Of a stretch of 64,000 nt of DNA, positions 33,619 through 41,218 are shown in pieces; the first letter of the stretch is position 1; every line of letters begins with the position of its first letter. The DNA lies in assembly GCA_025994075.1 (NCBI GenBank), contig JAMQGV010000022.1:1-64000 (forward strand), read 5' to 3'. The notes under the pieces are model-generated. The model was given only the letters and a program-made list of their open reading frames with translations. It was not told the DNA's origin and did no database searches. A program made the translations under genes and the position numbers. This DNA is from Vicinamibacteria bacterium (lineage in GTDB: Bacteria; Acidobacteriota; Vicinamibacteria; Fen-336).

Positions 33619-34884
33619 ATGCCGATCGTAGCATCGAGGACCGGAGAGCTCGCCGACCTGCTGGAGCGGCTGGGCGGCACCGACGCGGTCGCCCGCGACG
33701 CGGCGGCGGCGCGCCTGCTGCTGGTCGGCCGCCGCGCGCTGGCGCCGCTGCTGACCTGGCTGCCGGGCGCCAGCGCGTCGGGCCGCGAGGCCGCCGCCGG
33801 CCTGCTCGAACAGCTCCCCGGCGCCAGCGCCCTGCAGGCGCTGATCGACCTGCTGGACGACGAGAGCGACGCGGTGTCGGCCCGCGCGGCCGAAGCCCTG
33901 GCGGCGCGCAGCGATGCCGCGGCCGCGCTGCCGGCGCTGGAACGGGCGCTGGCGCGCCGCAGCCCCGTACCGCGCACCGCGCTGGCCGCCCTGGGGCGGA
34001 TCGCGGCGGACCAGCCGGAGGCGCTGGGCCCGATCACCCGTCTCGCGCTCGATCCGGCGGCGCCCCACGACCTCGGGCATGCGGCGCTGGGCGTGCTGAA
34101 GCGCCTGGCACCGCGCGAGGCCGCGGCGGTGGAGGCCGAGATGAAGGCGCGGCGCGCGGCTGCGGCCCCGGCGGCCGATCCGGCGCCCGCGGCTCCGGCC
34201 CCCGCGCCTCCCGCGCCTGCCCCGGCGCCGGCTCCCGCCGAGCCATCGCCTGCGGCGACAGGCTCGCTCGAGGAGTTGCGCCTCGCGCTGCGCGAGCCGG
34301 TGGCACCGGAGCGCGCGCTGAGGGCCGAACAGCTCGTCTCCGCGGTCGGCGGCGAGGCGCTCGCGGTCGCTCGCGGGGTCGCGCTCGCCTCGCACGATCC
34401 GCTGGCGCTGCGGGTGGCCGTCGAGGCGCTGGCCCTCGCCCCCCGCGCCGACGCGGCGCCACGGCTGCTCGACCTGCTGGCGCGCCTCGCGTTCGAGGGC
34501 GTCGTCGCGCCGGACGCGCGGGCCGAGATCGCGGCCCGCGCCCATCGGGCCCTGGGCCGCCTCGGGTCGCGCCTCGCCCTGCACGACCTGCGCGATCGCC
34601 TGCGGGCGCGACCGCCGGTGGCGCTCCCCTTCCTGCTCGAGGCGGTCGCCGCCCTGCCGGACACCTCTCTGCTCGAGCCGCTGGCGGAGCTGCTGGCCGA
34701 CGAGGTCGAGCCGCTCGGCGAGCTGCGGGCCACGACGGCGGGGTTGTGCACGACGCTCCAGATCAGCACGCGCAGCCGGGTGGTGACCGCGCTGCCGGAG
34801 CGGGCGCGGGCCGCCCTTCGCGTGGCGCTGCTGCGCCCGCGGGGCCGGCGGACGCACCCATCGGGGGAGGGACCCTCGTCCTGA
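33619..34884 (+). CDS. HEAT-repeat scaffold protein
   Basis: A protein of 421 residues made of Ala/Leu-rich paired helices. HEAT/PBS-lyase-like repeats fill residues 10-175 (LLTWLPGASASGREAAAGLL, ALQALIDLLDDESDAVSARA, ALPALERALARRS) and 215-400, split by an Ala/Pro linker (183-215). There is no signal peptide or catalytic motif. Such proteins usually scaffold other proteins. The start at 33619 is 5 bp from the divergent DUF192 start, so its SD would lie inside that gene; the true start may be further in. Function unknown. Confidence 0.7.
   Translation: MPIVASRTGELADLLERLGGTDAVARDAAAARLLLVGRRALAPLLTWLPGASASGREAAAGLLEQLPGASALQALIDLLDDESDAVSARAAEALAARSDAAAALPALERALARRSPVPRTALAALGRIAADQPEALGPITRLALDPAAPHDLGHAALGVLKRLAPREAAAVEAEMKARRAAAAPAADPAPAAPAPAPPAPAPAPAPAEPSPAATGSLEELRLALREPVAPERALRAEQLVSAVGGEALAVARGVALASHDPLALRVAVEALALAPRADAAPRLLDLLARLAFEGVVAPDARAEIAARAHRALGRLGSRLALHDLRDRLRARPPVALPFLLEAVAALPDTSLLEPLAELLADEVEPLGELRATTAGLCTTLQISTRSRVVTALPERARAALRVALLRPRGRRTHPSGEGPSS
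33625..33633 (-). promoter_or_regulatory. Extended -10 TGCTACGAT of the DUF192 gene
   Basis: TGC plus TACGAT ends 11 nt before the DUF192 ATG and lies within the first codons of the divergent HEAT-repeat gene. It predicts a leader of about 5 nt. Confidence 0.4.
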
Positions 34885-34905
34885 GCCCGGGCTGGCCCGA
34901 GCGGC

Positions 34906-35556
34906 TCAGCCCGCGAGCTTCTCCCCGCACTCGGGGCAGAACTTGGCCTTCGGCGAGACCTTCGCGTTGCAGGCCGGGCAGGCGTCTGACTGGGCGAGCT
35001 TCTTGCCGCACTCCGGGCAGAACCTGGCGCCGTGGGTCTCGGCGCTGCAGTCGGGGCACACGAGCTGGCGCTTCCGCTTCGTGTCGACCTTCGCGCCGCG
35101 GGCGCGGCCCGCCTCGTGGGCCACCTCGCGCGCGCCCTCCGCCTCGCCCGCCGCGCCGGCGGCTTCGGCCTCGACCTCGGCGCTCGGCGCGCAGTTGAAG
35201 CAGAGCCCCTTGTCGGCGTTCCAGCAGCGGGCGCAGACGTACTGCACGCAGCGGGCGCAGCGGTGGAAGTGCTTCTTGGCCTGGGCGATCGCGTCGCGCA
35301 GCGCGGCGTCGCGGGCTTCGCCGAAGCCGGACTCCGCCAGCCCGTCGACGGCCTCGCCCACGTTGCCGAGCATGCCGCCCAGCAGGCCGCTGGCCCGGCT
35401 CAGCCAGCCGCTGGCCTGGCCGCGGGTGTAGGCCACCCACGGGCTGCGCCAGGTGTCGTTGCAGCGTTCGCAGTGGAAGTCGAACTGGAAGCCGGCGTTG
35501 ACGCCGGAAGAGACCGAACGGTCGGTATGGTTGTCGCTGAACTGGATCTCGCCCAA
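34906..35556 (-). CDS. Multi-zinc-ribbon protein
   Basis: A protein of 216 residues, cytoplasmic. The N-terminal part has CERC, then a cluster CARC-x4-CARC-x6-CFNC, and the C-terminal quarter holds tandem zinc ribbons (CPDC, CPECGKKL, CPACNAK, CPECGEKLAG). The N-terminal half includes a Gly-rich amphipathic stretch (LLGGMLGNVGEAVDGLAESG). Double zinc ribbons usually mediate protein or nucleic-acid binding. It is convergent with the HEAT-repeat gene (21 bp apart). No enzyme function is visible. Confidence 0.75.
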   Translation of the reverse strand: MGEIQFSDNHTDRSVSSGVNAGFQFDFHCERCNDTWRSPWVAYTRGQASGWLSRASGLLGGMLGNVGEAVDGLAESGFGEARDAALRDAIAQAKKHFHRCARCVQYVCARCWNADKGLCFNCAPSAEVEAEAAGAAGEAEGAREVAHEAGRARGAKVDTKRKRQLVCPDCSAETHGARFCPECGKKLAQSDACPACNAKVSPKAKFCPECGEKLAG

Positions 35557-35606
35557 GGTTCCTCGCTCCTTCGGATGGGGCCGTTATACCCGAAACGCCA
35601 GCCTGT

Positions 35607-36326
35607 TCAGCGGGGCGGTCGGCGGACTTCGCCGGTCATCGGCACGAAGCGCACGGGGATCGAGCGGTGCTGCTCGAGGCGGCCGCCGCGGCGCGTCACG
35701 ATCAGCATCTCCTGCACGTCGTCGCCCACCGGGATCACGAGGCGTCCGCCCTCGGCGAGCTGAGCGAGCAGCGGCTCGGGCAGGCGCGGCGCGGCGGCGG
35801 TGACCAGGATCGCGTCGAACGGCGCGTGCTCGGGCCAGCCGGCGTAACCGTCGCCCGCGCGGACCTCCACGTTGCGGTAGCCCAGCTCCGCCAGCAGCCG
35901 CCGCGACTCCGCGGCGAGGGGGGCGACGATCTCGATGCTGAACACGCGGGCGGCGATCTTCGCGAGCACCGCTGCCTGGTAGCCGGAGCCGGTGCCGACC
36001 TCGAGCACCGTCTCGCCCGGCTGCACGCCTGCCGCCTCGGTCATGAAGGCGACGATGTAGGGCTGGGAGATGGTCTGGCCGTGGCCGATCGGCAGCGGGT
36101 AGTCGGCGTAGGCCTCGGCGCGCAGGCGCTCCGGCACGAACAGGTGGCGCGGGACGGCGCGCATGGCGGCCAGAGTCGCCGGGTCGCGCACGCCGCGGGC
36201 TTCGATCTGCTCGCGCACCATCGCCTCGTGGCGAGCGGCGTACGCGGCGTCGTCCACCTCGGTCATGGCGGTCATGGCGCACGCGAGCGCCGCGACCGCA
36301 GTCCCGGCGACCGCGACGGCACGCAT
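35607..36326 (-). CDS. pcm: Exported protein-L-isoaspartate O-methyltransferase
   Basis: A protein of 239 residues with a normal Pcm/PIMT core that repairs isoaspartyl residues using SAM: VPRHLFVPERLRAEAYADYP, LPIGHGQTISQPYIVAFMTE, motif I VLEVGTGSGYQAAVLA, and LVTAAAPRLPEPLLAQL. The N-terminus carries a hydrophobic signal-like segment (MRAVAVAGTAVAALACAM) absent from cytosolic Pcm. A TTG at 36362 is an alternative start. Export would be odd because SAM is cytosolic, though signal-bearing Pcm proteins occur in other diderms. It lies 57 nt downstream of proS. Confidence 0.88.
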   Translation of the reverse strand: MRAVAVAGTAVAALACAMTAMTEVDDAAYAARHEAMVREQIEARGVRDPATLAAMRAVPRHLFVPERLRAEAYADYPLPIGHGQTISQPYIVAFMTEAAGVQPGETVLEVGTGSGYQAAVLAKIAARVFSIEIVAPLAAESRRLLAELGYRNVEVRAGDGYAGWPEHAPFDAILVTAAAPRLPEPLLAQLAEGGRLVIPVGDDVQEMLIVTRRGGRLEQHRSIPVRFVPMTGEVRRPPR

Positions 36327-36383
36327 CAGGAGAATGCTGCGCCTGCCGCCGCGAGCGTGCAAGCGGCAGGCGCTCGAAGCTCC

Positions 36384-37829
36384 CTAGTACGCCTGGGCGA
36401 ACCAGACCTCGCGGCCCTTCTCTCCCGTCACGACGCACTTCGCCTCGATCGGGTCGCCCATCGGCATCACGCGGATCGTGGCCTTCGTCTCTTCCTTGAT
36501 CCGCTTCTCCACCGCCGGGTCGCCGTTCCAGCCGGCGACGATGAAGCCGCGCTTCTCGGCCATCACCTGCTTGAACTCGTCGTAGCTCGAGACCCGGGTC
36601 GTGTTGTCAGCCTGGAACTTCCGCGCGCGCTCGAGCAGGTCGGACTGGAAGGTCGCCAGCATCTCCGGCACCGCGCGCTCGAGGCCGGCGAGCGGCACCG
36701 GCGTCTTCGACCGGTTGTCGCGGCGGACGAGCACGCACTGGTCCTTCTCGATGTCCTTGGGCCCCAGTTCGAGCCGGAACGGCACGCCCCGCATCTCCCA
36801 GTCGGCGTACTTGTAGCCCGTCTGGTGCTGGTCGCGGTCGTCGAGGTGGACGCGCACGCCGGCCGCGCGGAGCTGCTTCTGCACCTCGCGCGCCTTCGGC
36901 AGCACGGCCTCGTTCCAGTCGCCCTTGCGCGGCGGGATCGGCACGATCACCACCTGGTGGGGCGCGATCTTCGGCGGCAGGATCAGCCCGTTGTCGTCGC
37001 CGTGGGTCATGATCATGCCGCCGATCATCCGCGTCGAGGTGCCCCACGACGTCGACCACGGCCGCACCCGCTGCTGGTTGCGGTCCAGGTACTCGATGCC
37101 GTAGGCCTCGGCGAAGTGCTGGCCGAGGTTGTGGCTGGTGCCGGCCTGCAGCGCCTTGCCGTCGCCCATCAGCGCCTCGATCGCGTAGGTCTTGAGCGCG
37201 CCCGCGAACTTCTCCGAGTCGGTCTTGCGGCCGTGGAGCACGGGCATCGCGAGGATCTCCTCGACGAAGCTCTTGTAGACGCCGAGCATCTTCAGCGTCT
37301 CCTCCTCGGCCTGCTCCTCCGTCTCGTGCAGGGTGTGGCCCTCCTGCCAGAGGAACTCGGTCGTGCGCAGGAACGGCCGCGTCACCTTCTCCCAGCGCAG
37401 CACGTTGGCCCACTGGTTGATCAGGATCGGCAGGTCGCGCCAGGACTGGACCCACTTCGCGTAGGTCGAGCAGATCATCGCCTCGGAGGTGGGCCGGATC
37501 GCCAGCGGCTCCTCGAGCTCGGCGCCGCCGCCGATCGTGACCCACGCGCACTCGGGCGAGAAGCCCTCGACGTGCTCCTTCTCCTTCTCGAGGTAGCTCT
37601 TCGGGATCAGCAGCGGGAAGTAGGCGTTGACGTGGCCCGTCTCCTTGATGCGGCGGTCCATGTCCGCCTGCATCGCCTCCCAGATCGCGTAGCCGTAGGG
37701 GCGGATGATCATGCAGCCCTTGACCGGGCCGTAGTCCGCCAGCTCCGCCTTCAGCACGACGTCCAGGTACCACTGCGAGAAGTCCACGCTGCGCGGCGTG
37801 ATCTCCTTCATCGTCCGTTCGGGTTCCAT
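36384..37829 (-). CDS. proS: Prolyl-tRNA synthetase, archaeal/eukaryotic type (ProS type 3)
   Basis: A protein of 481 residues that charges tRNA-Pro. Features are the class II motifs (RWEKVTRPFLRTTEFLWQEGH, TSHNLGQHF, GTSTRMIGGMIMTHGDD), an anticodon-binding domain and a C-terminal domain ending in Tyr (VWFAQAY), as in the archaeal/eukaryotic type. The editing insertion of the bacterial type is missing. The ATG at 37829 is chosen for length; an ATG 6 codons later also fits. The leader carries a -10 and a palindrome. Confidence 0.95.
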   Translation of the reverse strand: MEPERTMKEITPRSVDFSQWYLDVVLKAELADYGPVKGCMIIRPYGYAIWEAMQADMDRRIKETGHVNAYFPLLIPKSYLEKEKEHVEGFSPECAWVTIGGGAELEEPLAIRPTSEAMICSTYAKWVQSWRDLPILINQWANVLRWEKVTRPFLRTTEFLWQEGHTLHETEEQAEEETLKMLGVYKSFVEEILAMPVLHGRKTDSEKFAGALKTYAIEALMGDGKALQAGTSHNLGQHFAEAYGIEYLDRNQQRVRPWSTSWGTSTRMIGGMIMTHGDDNGLILPPKIAPHQVVIVPIPPRKGDWNEAVLPKAREVQKQLRAAGVRVHLDDRDQHQTGYKYADWEMRGVPFRLELGPKDIEKDQCVLVRRDNRSKTPVPLAGLERAVPEMLATFQSDLLERARKFQADNTTRVSSYDEFKQVMAEKRGFIVAGWNGDPAVEKRIKEETKATIRVMPMGDPIEAKCVVTGEKGREVWFAQAY

Positions 37830-37865
37830 CTCCGCCCTTCTCTTTGCTGCGGGCCCGCGGCAGCG

Positions 37866-37888
37866 GGTCCTGAGGACCTGCGATTCTA
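37866..37888 (-). promoter_or_regulatory. -10 TAGAAT and start-site palindrome of proS
   Basis: TAGAAT (37888-37883) matches five of six consensus bases. Directly downstream is the palindrome GGTCCT-C-AGGACC (37878-37866), covering the predicted start site. A second inverted repeat (GCTGC/GCAGC around a GGGCCC core, near 37846-37864) follows in the leader. It could be an operator or an RNA hairpin controlling proS. Confidence 0.4.
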
Positions 37889-37909
37889 CGTGAGCGGAGG
37901 ACTTTCCCC

Positions 37910-38000
37910 TTGACGCGGGGCCGCCCCGCGCCGACACTGCACTCGGCCTCGCGGAGCGGTCCCGCTCCTCTTCACGACGGGTGTCTCACGAAACACCCGT
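37910..38000 (+). promoter_or_regulatory. Promoter-like TTGACG and two leader hairpins before the coiled-coil gene
   Basis: TTGACG (37910-37915), a 17-bp spacer and GACACT (37933-37938) form a moderate sigma70 match. Two stem-loops follow: GGAGCG/CGCTCC with a 4-nt loop (37953-37968) and ACGGGTGT/ACACCCGT with an 8-nt loop (37977-38000). The second ends just before the SD (GGAGAGG, 38001 on), so it could control translation. Confidence 0.4.
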
Positions 38001-38012
38001 GGAGAGGACGTC

Positions 38013-38525
38013 ATGACCCGACCGACCGCTCACCTCCTTCTGACCGCCACCTTCGCCTTCGGCGCGTTCGCCGACGAAGGTTCGCGCCCCACCCCCAGCT
38101 ACACCGATGCCGACCTCGCCCGCTACGCCGCGATGCGCGCGCCGGTCGACGCCGCGGAACCGGCGCCGACGCCCGCGCCGACGCCCGCGCCGACGGCCCG
38201 CGGACGGGCGAAGAGGGGCCAGACGGGCCTGGACGACCTCGAGCGCGAGGCCGCCCAGCGCGCCTCGGAGGAGCGCTACTGGCGCCGCGAGGCGGAGAAG
38301 GCCCGCGCCCAGGCCCGCCGTCACGAAGAGCGGGCGGCCGTGCTCGAGGCCCAGGTCGCGGAGCGCCGCCGCGCGGCCTCGCGCGCGCGGCCGGGCTCGG
38401 CGCCGCCGGCCGTGGCGGCTGCCGAGCGCCGGGCGCAGGCCGAACGCGAGCAGGCGCGGCGGGTGATCGACGAGTTCGAGGAGCGCGCGCGGCGCGAGGG
38501 CGCGCTGCCGGGCTGGATCCGCTGA
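38013..38525 (+). CDS. Secreted coiled-coil protein of unknown function
   Basis: A protein of 170 residues. A signal peptide (MTRPTAHLLLTATFAFGAFA) is followed by an Ala/Pro/Thr repeat (three copies of APTP) and a long, highly charged Ala/Arg/Glu coiled coil (residues 75-165, EERYWRREAEKARAQARRHE). No family is recognised. GGAGAGGACGTC precedes the ATG. It is 18 bp upstream of aroB but likely separately initiated, since aroB has its own -10-like sequence. Confidence 0.7.
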   Translation: MTRPTAHLLLTATFAFGAFADEGSRPTPSYTDADLARYAAMRAPVDAAEPAPTPAPTPAPTARGRAKRGQTGLDDLEREAAQRASEERYWRREAEKARAQARRHEERAAVLEAQVAERRRAASRARPGSAPPAVAAAERRAQAEREQARRVIDEFEERARREGALPGWIR

Positions 38526-38543
38526 GTGATATGCTGCGCCGCC

Positions 38544-39644
38544 ATGATCGAGGTCCCGGTCGAACTGGGCGCGCGGCGCTACGCGGTCAGCATCGGCCAC
38601 GGCGCCTCGCGGCTGCTGGGCGGCCTGCTCGCCCCCTTCGCCCGCCGGCCCACCCTGCTCGTCACCACCCGCAAGGTGTGGGCGCTGCACGGCCACCGCC
38701 TCGAGCCCGGGCTGCGGGCGGTGGCCCGGCCGCTGCACCGCGCGTTCGTGCCCGACGGCGAGCCCGCCAAGACGACGGCGACGCTGGAGTCGCTGTGGCA
38801 GGCGCTCCACGAGGCCCGGATCGGCCGCGACGGCCTGGTGATCGCGCTGGGCGGCGGCGCCGCCTCGGACGTGGCGGGGCTGGCGGCCGCGACCTGGAAC
38901 CGCGGCCTCGACTGGATCGCGATTCCCACCACGCTCTTGTCGATGGTCGACAGCAGCGTCGGCGGCAAGTGCGCGATCAACCACCCCTCCGCCAAGAACG
39001 CGATCGGCGCGTTCCACCAGCCGCGGGCGGTGGTCGCCGACCCCGACCTGCTCGACACCCTGCCGCCGCGCGAGCGCCAGAGTGGCGCCTACGAGATCCT
39101 CAAGTGCGCGCTGCTGGCGGATCGCGACCTGTTCCGCGCGCTCGCCGAGGCGCCGCCGCGGCTGGTCGGCTGGGACCGCATCGCGCTCGAGAACGCGATC
39201 GCCGACGCCGTGCGCGTCAAGGCCGCGATCGTCGAGCGCGACGAGCGCGAGGGCGACCTGCGTCGCGTGCTGAACCTGGGCCACACGCTCGGCCACGCGC
39301 TGGAGGCGGTCACCCGCTTCCGCCGCTTCACCCACGGCGAGGCCGTCGGCTGGGGCCTGATCGGGGCGGCCTGGATCGCCCACCGGAAGAACCTGATCGC
39401 CACCCGCGGCTTCGACGCGATCGCCCGCGCCGTCGACGCGCTGGGCCCGCGACCGCGGGTGTCCGACCTGGACCCCGGCAGGCTGCTCGCGGCGGTGGCC
39501 CTCGACAAGAAGGCCCGCGCGGGCAGCGTCACCTGGGTGCTGCCGGCGGCGATCGGCCGCGTCGTGCTGCGCAGCGACGTCGGCCGCGCCGAGATCCGCG
39601 CCGCGCTGCGGGTGATGGCGGCGCGCGAGGCGCGGCGGGCGTGA
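38544..39644 (+). CDS. aroB: 3-dehydroquinate synthase
   Basis: A protein of 366 residues, second enzyme of the shikimate pathway, turning DAHP into dehydroquinate with NAD+ and a metal. Signatures are LGGGAASDVAG (NAD loop), IPTTLLSMVDSSVGGKCAIN (Lys142), KNAIGAFHQP and the metal ligands in LNLGHTLGHALE and HGEAVGWGL. The loop is GGGAASD rather than GGGVVGD. The ATG at 38544 follows a TATGCT 8 nt upstream. It sits with a GT2, a nucleotidyltransferase and a TMTC-like protein, so use in a special cyclitol route rather than general aromatic synthesis cannot be excluded. Confidence 0.88.
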   Translation: MIEVPVELGARRYAVSIGHGASRLLGGLLAPFARRPTLLVTTRKVWALHGHRLEPGLRAVARPLHRAFVPDGEPAKTTATLESLWQALHEARIGRDGLVIALGGGAASDVAGLAAATWNRGLDWIAIPTTLLSMVDSSVGGKCAINHPSAKNAIGAFHQPRAVVADPDLLDTLPPRERQSGAYEILKCALLADRDLFRALAEAPPRLVGWDRIALENAIADAVRVKAAIVERDEREGDLRRVLNLGHTLGHALEAVTRFRRFTHGEAVGWGLIGAAWIAHRKNLIATRGFDAIARAVDALGPRPRVSDLDPGRLLAAVALDKKARAGSVTWVLPAAIGRVVLRSDVGRAEIRAALRVMAAREARRA

Positions 39645-40618
39645 CCGCCGTGGCGATCGCGCCCGGGCCGGAGGACCGGCGGGACGAGCCGCGGGTCTCG
39701 CTCGTGGTGCCCATCTACAACGAGCAGGAGGTGCTGCCGCTGCTGCTGGAGCGGCTGCGCGGGCTGCTCGACGGCTGCGCCGCGGGCAGCGAGGCGATCC
39801 TGGTCAACGACGGCAGCAGCGACGGCTCGTGGCCGCTGATCGTCGCCGCGGCGCGCGCCGATCCGCGCTTCCGCGGGCTCGACTTCTCGCGCAACTTCGG
39901 CCATCCCGCCGCGATCACCGCCGGCCTCGACCACGCGAGCGGCGACGCCATCGTGGTGATGGACGCGGACCTGCAGGACCCACCGGAGCTGGTGCCGAAG
40001 CTGGTCGCCCTCTACCGCGAGGGCTGGGACGTCGTGCACGCCCGGCGCAGCGCGCGGCAGGGCGAGACGGCCTTCAAGAAGCTGACGGCCACGGCCTACT
40101 ACAAGGTCATGGCGCTGCTCGCCGACCGCCCGCCGACGCCGGAGGTCGGCGAGTTCCGGCTGATGGCGCGCCCCGTCGTCGAGGCGCTGTGCGGGATGCG
40201 CGAGCGCCACCGCCTGGTGCGCGGGCTGGTCTCGTGGCTCGGCTTCCGCCAGGCGACGGTCGACTTCGAGCGCCCCGGCCGCGCCGCGGGGTCCACCAAG
40301 TTCCCGTTCTGGCGCATGTTCCGGCTGTCGTGGGACGGGCTCACGGCGTTCTCCGTCGCGCCGCTGCGGCTGTCTTTCGCGCTGGGCCTGCTGGCGCTCG
40401 TGGTCGCGATCCCCGCGGCCGGGGTGCTGCTGCTCGGCCCGGGCGGCGGCGCGGGCGCCGCGGCGGCGCTGCTGTGCGGGCAACTGCTGCTCGCCGGCAC
40501 CACGCTCGTCTGCCTCGGGCTGCTCGGCGACTACGTCGGCCGCATCTACGACGAGGTCCGCGGCCGCCCGCTCTACGTCGTGCGCCAGCGGCTCGGCCTC
40601 GAGCCGCCGCGGCGCTGA
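39641..40618 (+). CDS. GT2 polyprenyl-phosphate sugar transferase (DPM/ArnC-like)
   Basis: A protein of 325 residues. Residues 20-240 are a GT-A domain (VSLVVPIYNEQEVL, ILVNDGSSDGSW, MDADLQDPPELVPKL, SRNFGHPAAITAGLDH). Two C-terminal helices follow (248-305) and a GRIYDEVRGRPLYVV tail typical of bactoprenol glucosyl transferase/ArnC enzymes. It should load a sugar onto undecaprenyl phosphate at the inner membrane. GTG at 39641 overlaps the aroB stop as GTGA. The lipid-linked sugar could feed the GT-C-like TPR protein two genes downstream. Confidence 0.93.
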   Translation: MTAVAIAPGPEDRRDEPRVSLVVPIYNEQEVLPLLLERLRGLLDGCAAGSEAILVNDGSSDGSWPLIVAAARADPRFRGLDFSRNFGHPAAITAGLDHASGDAIVVMDADLQDPPELVPKLVALYREGWDVVHARRSARQGETAFKKLTATAYYKVMALLADRPPTPEVGEFRLMARPVVEALCGMRERHRLVRGLVSWLGFRQATVDFERPGRAAGSTKFPFWRMFRLSWDGLTAFSVAPLRLSFALGLLALVVAIPAAGVLLLGPGGGAGAAAALLCGQLLLAGTTLVCLGLLGDYVGRIYDEVRGRPLYVVRQRLGLEPPRR

Positions 40619-40633
40619 GCCCGGGAGGCTGCG

Positions 40634-41218
40634 CTGCGGATCGCAGCCGTGATCCTCGCGGCGGGCGCCGGGCGCCGCATGGGCGGGCCCAAGGCCCTCG
40701 TCGAGTGGCGCGGCCGCAGCCTGCTCGCACACGCACTCGTGAACTGCGCGCGACCCTCGATCGCCCTGCGGATCGCCGTCCTCGGCTGTGAGGCGGGCCG
40801 CGCGCGTCGGGCGGCCGCCGCGGACGAAGCTGCGGTGCGCTGGGCCGTGAACCCGCGCTGGGAGGACGGGATGTTGTCCTCGGTGCTCTGCGGCCTCGCC
40901 GCGGCCGAGTCGGCGGCAGCCGACGCCGTCCTGCTCTACCCCGTCGACCATCCTGCGATCGAGCCGGAGACGATCGACGCCGTGTGCGCCGCGCTGGCCG
41001 CGGGCGCCGAGCTCGTGGTGCCGGTCTACGCGGGCCGCCGCGGACACCCCGGGGGCTTCGGTCGTGCGCGCTTCGCAGCACTGCGCGAGGCGCCTCCGGA
41101 GGTGGGAGCGAGGGCCGTGCTGCGCACCGCGTCCGTCGTCGAGGTCGCGGCGGGTCCGGGCTGCCTGCGCGGCGTGGACACGCCCGACGGGCTGGCCGCG
41201 CTGGAGACACGAGCATGA
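40634..41218 (+). CDS. MobA/MocA-like NTP transferase
   Basis: A protein of 194 residues with the nucleotidyltransferase signature VILAAGAGRRMGGPKALVEW, then LYPVDHPAIEP for metal and product binding, and GHPGGFGRARFAAL. The family cytidylates or guanylates molybdopterin or sugar/alcohol phosphates. The start is taken as CTG at 40634: GGGAGG lies 5 nt upstream and it yields MRIAAVILAAG, completing the first beta strand. The next start, GTG at 40649, would begin within the strand and is 20 nt from the SD. Coupled downstream by ATGA. Confidence 0.82.
   Translation: MRIAAVILAAGAGRRMGGPKALVEWRGRSLLAHALVNCARPSIALRIAVLGCEAGRARRAAAADEAAVRWAVNPRWEDGMLSSVLCGLAAAESAAADAVLLYPVDHPAIEPETIDAVCAALAAGAELVVPVYAGRRGHPGGFGRARFAALREAPPEVGARAVLRTASVVEVAAGPGCLRGVDTPDGLAALETRA

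Noticed and set aside
35667..37913. 748-codon plus-strand frame over pcm and proS
   Set aside because: proS and pcm motifs are complete on the minus strand.
38158..38200. Short APTP coding repeat as a regulatory or mobile repeat
   Set aside because: It is a simple in-frame Ala/Pro/Thr linker repeat; similar linkers occur in tatA and the SPOR and HEAT-repeat genes.
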